Shown here piece by piece: positions 8,047 through 14,044 of a DNA stretch of 15,677 nucleotides (positions are counted from its first letter, which is position 1; every line of letters starts with the position of its first letter). The DNA is taken from contig CAKRWX010000029.1 of assembly GCA_934418055.1 (NCBI GenBank), positions 1-15,677 on the forward strand, in the 5' to 3' direction. A program made the position numbers and the translations under genes. The notes below the pieces were generated by a model. It saw only the letters and a list, made by a program, of their open reading frames with translations. It made no database searches and was not told the DNA's origin. Origin of the DNA: an uncultured Lachnospiraceae bacterium (GTDB taxonomy: Bacteria; Bacillota; Clostridia; Lachnospirales; Lachnospiraceae).

Positions 8047-9078
8047 ATGAAGCGACAGGAAGGTTATTTACATTCCAGCGATGGAAAAAACAGGCTTCAT
8101 GTGACCAGATGGCTTCCTGATGAGGAATCCCCCAAAGTGTGGGTGCAGCTGGTTCACGGCATGAACGAACATATGGGCCGGTATGAGGAGTTTGCCGCAT
8201 ATCTGGTGGATCACGGAATCGCTGTCATGGGACATGATTGTATCGGTCATGGGAAGACTGCAGTTTCTCCAGAAAACCGGGGCTGGTTTGGAGAAAAGCA
8301 GGGGCATCAGTTCCTGGTGCAGGATATCCGGAAAGTGGCATTGTATGGAAAACAGCTGTTTCCAGAGGCGAAGCACGTGATTCTGGGCCACAGCATGGGA
8401 TCTTTCATGACCAGGCGGTATCTGGCGGCTTATACTGACGGTTGGAAAGAAGAAGAATCGAAAGTACAGTCAGATTTAAGTGGAAATTCGGAAACGGCGC
8501 AGCAGAAAAAAGAGGAAGAACGGCAGCAGGAGCCGGATGGAGTGATCTTATCTGGAACCGGAAATCAGCCATATGAATTGGTAAAATTTGGCTGGGATCT
8601 GGCCAATGGATTTTGTATACAAAAAGGAACCCATTACCGGAGTCAGACGTTATATCAGATGTCCATCGGTGCCTACAATCGCAAATTTGCCCCGGTGGAG
8701 ACGGATTATGACTGGTTGTCCAGAGACCGGGAGCGGGTGGAAAAATTCCATGAAGATCCAGACTGCGATTTCATTTTTACCGCAGGCGCTTACCGGGATA
8801 TGTTCCAGGCCATTCTGGAAGATCAGCGGGCAGAAAAGCAGGGGCATTTCGTAAAAAATATCCCATATCTGATTATTTCTGGTTCAGATGATCCCGTGGG
8901 TGAGTGTGGAAAAGGAATCAAGCGCCTGGTGAAGCGGTATGAAAAGGCTGGCGTGGATGACATCACCTGTCATTTATACCCAGGAGCCCGCCATGAAGTG
9001 TTGAATGAGATCAACCGGGCAGAGGTTTATCAGGATATCTGGACATGGATCCAGGAGAAAATGGAGGAGAGGACATGA
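8047..9078 (+). CDS. Alpha/beta hydrolase, monoacylglycerol-lipase / serine aminopeptidase S33 type
   Basis: This is a cytoplasmic serine hydrolase of 343 residues without a signal peptide, probably a lipase, esterase or lysophospholipase. The oxyanion motif HGMNEHMGRY lies at residues 37-46, the nucleophile elbow GHSMGS at 114-119 (Ser116), the likely acid is Asp282 in SGSDDPVG, and the base is His316 in PGARHEVLNE. The opening and the EHMGRY motif are typical of the monoacylglycerol lipase branch. Unusually, residues about 132-163 form a charged, low-complexity insert rich in E, K, Q and S, placed where the cap domain begins. GAGGTGG lies a few bases before the ATG. The stop codon overlaps the next start (ATGA), so the two genes are coupled. 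No strong promoter is seen in 7986-8046. Confidence 0.88.
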   Translation: MKRQEGYLHSSDGKNRLHVTRWLPDEESPKVWVQLVHGMNEHMGRYEEFAAYLVDHGIAVMGHDCIGHGKTAVSPENRGWFGEKQGHQFLVQDIRKVALYGKQLFPEAKHVILGHSMGSFMTRRYLAAYTDGWKEEESKVQSDLSGNSETAQQKKEEERQQEPDGVILSGTGNQPYELVKFGWDLANGFCIQKGTHYRSQTLYQMSIGAYNRKFAPVETDYDWLSRDRERVEKFHEDPDCDFIFTAGAYRDMFQAILEDQRAEKQGHFVKNIPYLIISGSDDPVGECGKGIKRLVKRYEKAGVDDITCHLYPGARHEVLNEINRAEVYQDIWTWIQEKMEERT

Positions 9079-9485
9079 TCATTATTGCATGTACAGATGA
9101 CAACCAGGGAATGTTGTTCAATCACCGGAGACAGAGCCAGGACCGGGTGCAGCGGCAGCGGATGCTGGAGCAGACCGGTGAGAGAAAATTATGGGTGGAT
9201 ACCTATACCGCAAGAATGTTTTCTGGAGATGATCAGGAACGGTTAGAGATCGATGACCAGTGCCTGGAACACGCAGGAGACGGGGAATACTGCTTTGTAG
9301 AAAAGGAAGATCTGTGTCAGGCAGAGGAGAAGATCGAGAAGATCATTTTATACCGTTGGAACCGGGTGTATCCGGCAGATGTACATTTCCCTATGGATTT
9401 AAGCGCATGGAATCTGGTGCAGTCAGAGGAGTTTGCAGGATCTTCCCATGAGAAGATCACGGAAGAGATCTATGAGCGGGTGTAA
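9075..9485 (+). CDS. Conserved-looking protein of unknown function, 136 residues
   Basis: I do not recognise a named family with confidence. The protein starts MIIIACTDDNQGMLFN, followed by RRQSQDRVQRQRML. The hydrophobic start is a buried strand rather than a signal peptide, and the acidic DD suggests a small alpha/beta protein. The C-terminal half includes the aromatic run ILYRWNRVYPADVHFP (about residues 91-106). The ATG at 9075 is chosen because GGAGGAGAGGAC precedes it and it overlaps the hydrolase stop by four bases; an in-frame extension to 9045 has no ribosome site. Coupling to the hydrolase suggests linked expression. The start resembles short clostridial proteins sometimes labelled ribonuclease Z, but no metallo-beta-lactamase HxHxDH motif is present, so I would not use that name. 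Confidence 0.75.
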   Translation: MIIIACTDDNQGMLFNHRRQSQDRVQRQRMLEQTGERKLWVDTYTARMFSGDDQERLEIDDQCLEHAGDGEYCFVEKEDLCQAEEKIEKIILYRWNRVYPADVHFPMDLSAWNLVQSEEFAGSSHEKITEEIYERV

Positions 9486-9560
9486 GCAGTTCCCGCGGCG
9501 AAGTGATTGAGTGATGAAATCACGAAATAACAAATGACGAGATAAGAGAGGACTTCAAAG

Positions 9561-10535
9561 ATGTTAAAGAACTGGAAAAAGAATCTGCTGTGGCTGTTGA
9601 CGGCAGTATCCCTGATGCTGTGCGCCTGCGGCCAGGTAGAAATTGTGATCGGAGATGGAAGTGGGTATGGCAGTTCCGCCCAGAGCGGCAGCCAGAGCAG
9701 CGGCGCAGCGAATAAAAACGACGGCCAGTCATCAGGGACCGGAAGTAATTCCCAGGTATCGGTTTCGCTGGATTCCATTCCGGAGTATTCTGGCGAACCT
9801 TACGTGGTGGTCAACAACAACGTTCCATTTTTTTTCCAAGAGGATTTAAAAGCAGCATCCTTTGAGAGTTATGGAGATCTGGACAGTCTTGGCAGATGTA
9901 CCGTGGCTTATTCTATGGTAGGAACCGAAACCATGCCAACGGAAGCCCGCGGCAACATCGGCCAGGTAAAGCCAACTGGCTGGCATGCGGTGAAATACGA
10001 TAATGTGGATGGCAAATATCTCTACAACCGCTGTCATCTGATTGGTTACCAGCTGACTGCAGAGAATGCCAATGTGAACAACCTGATCACTGGAACCCGG
10101 TATTTAAACGTGCAGGGCATGCTTCCGTTCGAGAACCTGACGGCAGACTACATCAAAGAAACTGGCAATCACGTGTTATACCGGGTAACCCCAATTTTCG
10201 AGGGAGACAATTTGGTGGCGTCCGGTGTCCTCATGGAGGGTGAGTCCGCAGAGGATGAGGGGGAAGCCGTTCAGTTCTGTGTATATGTATACAATGTTCA
10301 GCCGGGAATCATCATTGATTATGCAACGGGAGATTCCAGATTGGATGATGGAACTGGAAGCGGTTCCCAGAGCCAGCGGGAAACTTATGTGTTAAATACC
10401 AATTCCAAGACATTCCATAAGACGGATTGTGCTTCTGTGGGAAAGATCAAGGATTCTAATAAGCAGACATTTGTGGGAACAAGAGAAGAAGCAATCAAGA
10501 ACGGGTATAGCCCGTGTAAGAGCTGCAATCCATAG
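9561..10535 (+). CDS. Lipoprotein DNA/RNA non-specific endonuclease (DNA-entry nuclease type) with C-terminal zinc-site-like tail
   Basis: The 324-residue protein starts with a lipoprotein signal (KKNLLWLLTAVSLML) and a lipobox LCAC, giving Cys23 as the lipid anchor. A Ser/Gly/Asn-rich linker (about residues 32-66) follows. The beta-beta-alpha-metal nuclease domain spans about 75-255, with the active-site motif YNRCHLIGYQL (catalytic His159) and NNLITGTRYLN, whose Asn residues bind the metal. EndA of streptococci uses RGH; the RCH form seen here also occurs in Firmicute relatives. The tail (about 275-324) has YVLNTNSKTFHKTDC and SPCKSCNP: Cys290, Cys319 and Cys322 with His286 resemble an Ada-type zinc site. 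The enzyme probably degrades DNA at the cell surface, for nutrition or uptake. AGAGAGGA lies eight bases before the ATG; 75 bases separate it from the preceding gene. Confidence 0.9.
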   Translation: MLKNWKKNLLWLLTAVSLMLCACGQVEIVIGDGSGYGSSAQSGSQSSGAANKNDGQSSGTGSNSQVSVSLDSIPEYSGEPYVVVNNNVPFFFQEDLKAASFESYGDLDSLGRCTVAYSMVGTETMPTEARGNIGQVKPTGWHAVKYDNVDGKYLYNRCHLIGYQLTAENANVNNLITGTRYLNVQGMLPFENLTADYIKETGNHVLYRVTPIFEGDNLVASGVLMEGESAEDEGEAVQFCVYVYNVQPGIIIDYATGDSRLDDGTGSGSQSQRETYVLNTNSKTFHKTDCASVGKIKDSNKQTFVGTREEAIKNGYSPCKSCNP

Positions 10536-10540
10536 GCCGC

Positions 10541-10587
10541 AAAAAAACGGAGCGTGAAATGTGGGGGACACTTTCACGCTCCTTATG
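10541..10587. terminator. Bidirectional terminator between the nuclease gene and purC
   Basis: GGAGCGTGAAA (10549-10559) pairs perfectly with TTTCACGCTCC (10572-10582), with TGT/ACA adding an inner stem. On the minus strand it is followed by a run of seven T (complement of 10541-10547), a strong terminator for purC. On the plus strand the T-run is weak, so it serves the nuclease gene less well. Confidence 0.85.
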
Positions 10588-10628
10588 TATATTCTTTAGG
10601 AAGAAATACCGTAAAAATGAAATTGGAA

Positions 10629-11498
10629 TTACAGCTCTTTGCCAGTTAACATCTTGTAAGCCTGCAGATATTTGTCAATGGTTTTGTCCACGATTTCCTG
10701 TGGTAAAGTCCAGTCATTTCCTGGATGGGAAGTCAGCCAGTCGCGGGCAAACTGCTTGTCGAAGGATGGCTGTCCATGACCTGCTTCATAGCCTTCTGCT
10801 GGCCAGAAACGGGAGCTGTCCGGAGTCAGCATCTCATCGCCCAGAACCATGTTGCCGTTCTCATCCAGACCAAACTCAAATTTGGTATCTGCAATGATGA
10901 TGCCCTTGCTTAATGCGTACTCGGCGCATTTCTTATATAAAGCGATGGTGTTGTCACGAAGCTGCTCAGCCAGTTCGCGGCCTCTGCCTGGGAAATATTT
11001 CTCCAGGTGGTCGATGCTCTGCTCAAAGGAGATATTCTCATCGTGGTCACCGATTTCCGCTTTGGTGGAAGGGGTGTAGATTGGCTCAGGAAGTTTCTGG
11101 GACTCTTTTAAGCCTTCAGGAAGCTTGATGCCGCAGACGGTGCCGTTCTTCTGATAGCTTGCCCAGCCGCTTCCGGTGATATAACCGCGGACGATGCACT
11201 CGATTGGAAGCATCTGAAGCTTGCGGCACATCATGGACTTGCCCTCATATTTCTCCTGCTGGAAGAACTCTGGCATATCCTTGGTATCTACAGAAATCAT
11301 GTGGTTTGGCAGGATGTCTTTGGTATAATCAAACCAGAACTTGGACATCTGTGTCAGAACCGTTCCTTTTTTGGTCACTTCATTATGAAGAATCACATCG
11401 AAGCAGCTGATACGGTCGGTAGCAACCATAATCAGGCTGTCACCATTGTCATAAATCTCACGTACTTTTCCTTCTTTGATTGGTTTTAATTCCTGCAC
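10629..11498 (-). CDS. purC: Phosphoribosylaminoimidazole-succinocarboxamide (SAICAR) synthase
   Basis: PurC joins aspartate to CAIR using ATP, an intermediate step of purine synthesis. The 289-residue protein carries the family's opening KPIKEGKVREIYDNGDSLIMVATDRISCFDV (about residues 5-35), the RGYITGSGW motif (about 109-117), the DTKFEFGLDENG motif and DEMLTPDSSRFW near residues 220-235. The length fits the longer class of PurC rather than the short form of about 235 residues. The start is GTG at 11498-11496, with AGGTGT upstream. It stands alone, not in a pur cluster, and reads away from the GH28 gene. No PurR box or purine riboswitch is seen upstream. Confidence 0.96.
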   Translation of the reverse strand: MQELKPIKEGKVREIYDNGDSLIMVATDRISCFDVILHNEVTKKGTVLTQMSKFWFDYTKDILPNHMISVDTKDMPEFFQQEKYEGKSMMCRKLQMLPIECIVRGYITGSGWASYQKNGTVCGIKLPEGLKESQKLPEPIYTPSTKAEIGDHDENISFEQSIDHLEKYFPGRGRELAEQLRDNTIALYKKCAEYALSKGIIIADTKFEFGLDENGNMVLGDEMLTPDSSRFWPAEGYEAGHGQPSFDKQFARDWLTSHPGNDWTLPQEIVDKTIDKYLQAYKMLTGKEL

Positions 11499-11553
11499 CT
11501 TTTTACACCTCGTTTTATTAAAATATAGTATAAATGGAACCTAAAAATAAATT

Positions 11554-11578
11554 ACCACTTATGAGTGGTCTATGTCAA
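11554..11578. promoter_or_regulatory. Palindrome next to a -35 box in the purC/GH28 divergent region
   Basis: ACCACTTATGAGTGGT (11554-11569) is a 16-base palindrome with perfect six-base arms. On the minus strand, TTGACA (11578-11573) is immediately upstream of it, so the palindrome would sit in the spacer of a purC promoter. The matching -10 box is poor (TAATTT at 18-base spacing). The site could be an operator for purC, for the GH28 gene, or both. The rest of 11499-11553 is AT-rich and holds no further clear signal. Confidence 0.4.
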
Positions 11579-11632
11579 GATCGTTTTTTAAGAAAATGAG
11601 AAAGTGATTGTTTTTTCTTTGGTACAATATGG

Positions 11633-11652
11633 TATACTGGTACAAAAGGAGG
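11633..11652 (+). promoter_or_regulatory. Extended -10 promoter and ribosome site of the GH28 gene
   Basis: TATACT (11633-11638) is preceded by TGG, the extended -10 form. The nearest -35 candidate, TTGTTT (11608-11613), is 19 bases away. Transcription would begin near 11645, directly before AGGAGG (11647-11652), so the leader would be only about 15 bases. Confidence 0.55.
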
Positions 11653-11659
11653 AGAGAGC

Positions 11660-13003
11660 ATGGTATTTCGGGTAGAAGATTATGGAGCAAAGGGAGATGG
11701 CGTCACCAATGACAGCGGTGCGATCCAGAAAGCTATCGATGCCTGTTCCGAAAATGGCGGAGGCCAGGTAGTCTTAGAGGGAGGCAAGGTCTACCGGACC
11801 GGTTCCCTGGTACTAAAATCCCACGTGGAGCTTCATTTTGAAAATGGGGCCGTTCTGAAGGCCAGTGACCATATGGAGGATTTTAATCTGTTTCAGCTGC
11901 CAGTGAATTTTGACGCGGAACTGGACGTGCCGACTTATGAAAACTGCGATTATACGGGAAAACCGGTGTTGTATTTTCTGTATGCAAAAGACTGTGAACA
12001 CGTGAAGATCACAGGGTTTGGAATCATTGATGGAAATGAGGAGATTTTCTACGGACATATTTCCCCGTGGCATATTGACGGCAAATTTTATCCAAGGGTG
12101 CCGTTATTGTTTTTGGAGCATGTGGAGCATCTGACTATCAGGGACGTAATTCTGACTCACAGCGCTTTCTGGACCACCCATCTGGTGGGCTGTGAGGACG
12201 TATTGATCGACGGAATCCGGATTCTGAACAATCTGAAACTGGCCAACTGCGATGGCATTGACCCGGATCACTGCAAGAATGTCCGGATTGCCAACTGCCA
12301 CATCGAAACTGCCGATGACTGCATCGTGTTTAAGAACACGGAAGGTGCCATGGAATATGGAAACTGCGAGAATATCTGCGTCACCAACTGTACACTGACA
12401 TCTACCAGCGCAGCGATCAAATTTGGAACAGAGAGTGCAGCGCTATTCCGCAACATTACCGTGTCTAACTGCTGCATCCATCACACCAACCGGGCGGTGT
12501 CCATGCAGTTGAGAGACGGCGGTTCCATTGAAAATGTCACATTTTCCAATCTGAATATCGAAACCAGGATGTTTTCCAAAGAACATTGGTGGGGATCTGC
12601 AGAGCCGATCTGCATCACCGCGGTTCCGAGAAGAGAAGACACGAAAATCGGACATATCCGCAACGTGACCTTCCGGGATATCAACGGAATTACGGAAAAT
12701 GGAATCCTGATCTACGGGGATGAACATGCAAATGGGGAGAAAAATATCCAGAACATTACCCTGGAGAACATCAACCTGCATCTGGTGAAACGGACCGACT
12801 GGCCAAAGAACCTTCACGATCTGCGGCCAAGCTGGGAACATCCTATGGTAGAAGGCCCTATGGCCGTAGTTTATGCCCGTCACGCTGAGAAGATCCGGAT
12901 CCGGGGACTTTCCTATGAGATTGAGGAATCGATGAGAGCATATGTGAAGAGTCCATGTGATGTGGAGGACTGCAGACAGGTTGAGATTGAGACGTGGTCC
13001 TAA
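11660..13003 (+). CDS. Glycoside hydrolase family 28-type protein (polygalacturonase-like), cytoplasmic
   Basis: GH28 enzymes cleave galacturonic-acid linkages of pectin with a right-handed beta-helix fold. The 447-residue protein starts with the pectinase opening RVEDYGAKGDGVTNDSGAIQKAID (residues 4-27). Catalytic-type acids are seen in NCDGIDPD (Asn196, Asp198) and ETADDCIVF (Asp219, Asp220), followed by the SAAIKFGTES motif (about 251-260). The usual GHG histidine motif is not obvious, which is common among distant bacterial GH28 members. Repeated beta-helix strands (NITLENINL and similar) run to the end. There is no signal peptide, so it probably works inside the cell on imported oligosaccharides. 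No transporter or other pectin gene is beside it. AGGAGG lies before the ATG. The exact substrate (galacturonan, rhamnogalacturonan or other) is not decided. Confidence 0.88.
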   Translation: MVFRVEDYGAKGDGVTNDSGAIQKAIDACSENGGGQVVLEGGKVYRTGSLVLKSHVELHFENGAVLKASDHMEDFNLFQLPVNFDAELDVPTYENCDYTGKPVLYFLYAKDCEHVKITGFGIIDGNEEIFYGHISPWHIDGKFYPRVPLLFLEHVEHLTIRDVILTHSAFWTTHLVGCEDVLIDGIRILNNLKLANCDGIDPDHCKNVRIANCHIETADDCIVFKNTEGAMEYGNCENICVTNCTLTSTSAAIKFGTESAALFRNITVSNCCIHHTNRAVSMQLRDGGSIENVTFSNLNIETRMFSKEHWWGSAEPICITAVPRREDTKIGHIRNVTFRDINGITENGILIYGDEHANGEKNIQNITLENINLHLVKRTDWPKNLHDLRPSWEHPMVEGPMAVVYARHAEKIRIRGLSYEIEESMRAYVKSPCDVEDCRQVEIETWS

Positions 13004-13023
13004 AAAGAAAAGATAACATGACA

Positions 13024-13063
13024 AAACCCCAGGCACCGGTGAGAGATCCGGTGTCCTGGGGGT
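13024..13063. terminator. Terminator after the GH28 gene, probably bidirectional
   Basis: CCCCAGGCACCGG (13027-13039) pairs with CCGGTGTCCTGGGG (13048-13061) with one bulged T and an eight-base loop. GTTG follows on the plus strand and TTTTG on the minus strand, so it can stop reads from both the GH28 and bioY sides. Confidence 0.8.
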
Positions 13064-13086
13064 TGTCGTTGCGGGGGATATCCCTA

Positions 13087-13218
13087 GTAACTGTTCAGTA
13101 GGTCTGCGCACTTGCTGCGCTGACCGTAAGAAAACATGGGTCTGAAGGCAAAAATCCTATCGACGTAGTCGATCTGGAATGGATTTTTGCTGTAACTGTG
13201 AAGGTACTGAACAGTTAC
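13087..13218. repeat. 132-bp MITE-like element with 14-bp terminal inverted repeats
   Basis: GTAACTGTTCAGTA (13087-13100) and TACTGAACAGTTAC (13205-13218) are perfect inverted repeats, flanked on both sides by CTA (13084-13086 and 13219-13221), as expected for a 3-bp target duplication. Inside are a hairpin GGTCTGCGCA/TGCGCTGACC (13101-13125) and a second stem GCAAAAATCC/GGATTTTTGC (13148-13190) that encloses ATCGAC-GTA-GTCGAT (13159-13173). A further GTAACTGT at 13192-13199 can pair with ACAGTTAC at 13211-13218. No ORF of note lies within it. It could be a non-autonomous insertion element, a structured 3' UTR element or both. The right-hand CTA is the complement of the bioY stop codon TAG. 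Confidence 0.65.
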
Positions 13219-13818
13219 CTATTCGGATAAAATGGAAGAGAGCAAAGTCTTGCGGACGGTTGTTCCGATGACAACTGCAATGACAGTCAGAACGATGTCC
13301 TTCGGGATAAATGCCACGATGGCGTAGGCGAAAATGGCAGAAACGGATTTGTCGCCTGCTAACGCTGCCCACTGAAGTCCTCCGATGGTCTCGCAGATAG
13401 CAAGTCCGATCAGGGCGCAGATCACGTTGAGAACAAAATCTCTGGTTTTGTTGCCAGTGTGTGGGTGAACGCCAGCCAGAGCTGCTAAAAATGGCCAGGA
13501 CCAGATGTAACCGCCGGTAACGCCAACCAGCTTACTGAAGCCGCCGCTGAAGTTTGCGAAAACCGGAAGACCTACCGCGCCGATCAGAATGTAAGTGATG
13601 GTGGCGAACAGTCCAAGTCTCCAGCCAAGGACGGAACCAACTAAGGCAACGCCTAAGATCTGGATAGTGATCGGGACGCCGGATGGCATCGGGATGGACA
13701 ACTGGGAAATCACTGCTAACAATGCGGCGAACATTCCGCCAATCACCAGTTCACGAGTAGTGAACATGCGGCGGGAACCGGAAACTGCCGCAGAAGAAGT
13801 ACTCTGAGTAGAATTCAT
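13219..13818 (-). CDS. bioY: Biotin transporter BioY (ECF transporter substrate-binding subunit)
   Basis: BioY is the membrane S-component that binds biotin and works alone or with the shared EcfA/EcfT energy module. The 199-residue protein has about six hydrophobic helices. The first begins TTRELVIGGMFAALLAVISQLSIPMPSGVPIT (about residues 20-51), with the typical IPMP/GVPIT loop, and the family motif GGYIWSWPFLAALAG (about 100-114) follows. The start at 13818 is chosen because AAAGGAG lies nine bases upstream; an in-frame extension to 13875 would run through the promoter region. It has its own BirA-controlled promoter. No biotin synthesis or EcfA/T genes are in the window. The stop codon abuts the 132-bp inverted-repeat element. 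Confidence 0.94.
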   Translation of the reverse strand: MNSTQSTSSAAVSGSRRMFTTRELVIGGMFAALLAVISQLSIPMPSGVPITIQILGVALVGSVLGWRLGLFATITYILIGAVGLPVFANFSGGFSKLVGVTGGYIWSWPFLAALAGVHPHTGNKTRDFVLNVICALIGLAICETIGGLQWAALAGDKSVSAIFAYAIVAFIPKDIVLTVIAVVIGTTVRKTLLSSILSE

Positions 13819-13865
13819 AAGTAAAAGCTCCTTTGTATATTGTATGGATTTGTATGTCAGTAAAA

Positions 13866-13894
13866 GGTATATCATAGGAAAAATGAATTGTCAA
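13866..13894 (-). promoter_or_regulatory. Promoter of bioY
   Basis: On the minus strand TTGACA (13894-13889) and TATACC (13871-13866) are separated by exactly 17 bases. The -35 box lies within the proximal half-site of the BirA operator, so bound BirA would block RNA polymerase. Confidence 0.75.
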
Positions 13895-13919
13895 CCATAA
13901 AAATAAAAATGGTTAACAA
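13888..13919. promoter_or_regulatory. BirA (biotin repressor) operator
   Basis: TTGTCAACC (13888-13896), 14 bases, then GGTTAACAA (13911-13919) matches the known Firmicute BirA operator form (TTGTNAACC-N14/15-GGTTNACAA) at both half-sites, and the symmetry extends a few bases on the inner and outer sides. It implies that a bifunctional BirA with a DNA-binding domain is encoded elsewhere and that bioY is repressed when biotin is plentiful. Confidence 0.88.
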
Positions 13920-13940
13920 TTAAAACAATCGGATTTTTGG

Positions 13941-14038
13941 TGGAAATCAGAGGGGGATAATGGTATACTGATTTTGGTATAAAGAAGAAAATAGAAACAG
14001 CTTGAGAGTGCCAGGGATGGCACGTGAAATACAGGAGG
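13941..14038 (+). promoter_or_regulatory. Promoter, leader hairpin and ribosome site of the ParB-like/BMP gene
   Basis: TGGAAA (13941-13946) and TATACT (13964-13969) are 17 bases apart, and TGG before TATACT adds the extended -10 form. The leader of about 70 bases holds a perfect small hairpin, GTGCCA-GGGA-TGGCAC (14008-14023). AGGAGG at 14033-14038 lies six bases before the ATG. Confidence 0.6.
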
Positions 14039-14044
14039 AAAACG

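Noticed and set aside
9503..9523. Small hairpin GTGATT/AATCAC before the nuclease gene as a terminator or operator
   Set aside because: The stem is only six bases with no T-run and no nearby strong promoter; too weak to call.
11499..11600. Purine riboswitch or PurR box upstream of purC
   Set aside because: No riboswitch core or PurR-type box can be recognised in this AT-rich stretch.
12443..13111. Long open frame on the minus strand opposite the GH28 gene
   Set aside because: It shows no known domain or ribosome site and mirrors the coding sequence of a clear GH28 gene; it is a shadow frame.
13819..13875. Longer bioY start at 13875
   Set aside because: It would place coding sequence over the predicted -10 box, adds non-conserved residues, and has no ribosome site; the start at 13818 has AAAGGAG.
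13911..13925. TTAACAA near the bioY/BMP gap as a Rex site
   Set aside because: It is fully explained as one half of the BirA operator, and its partner half-site is at BirA spacing.
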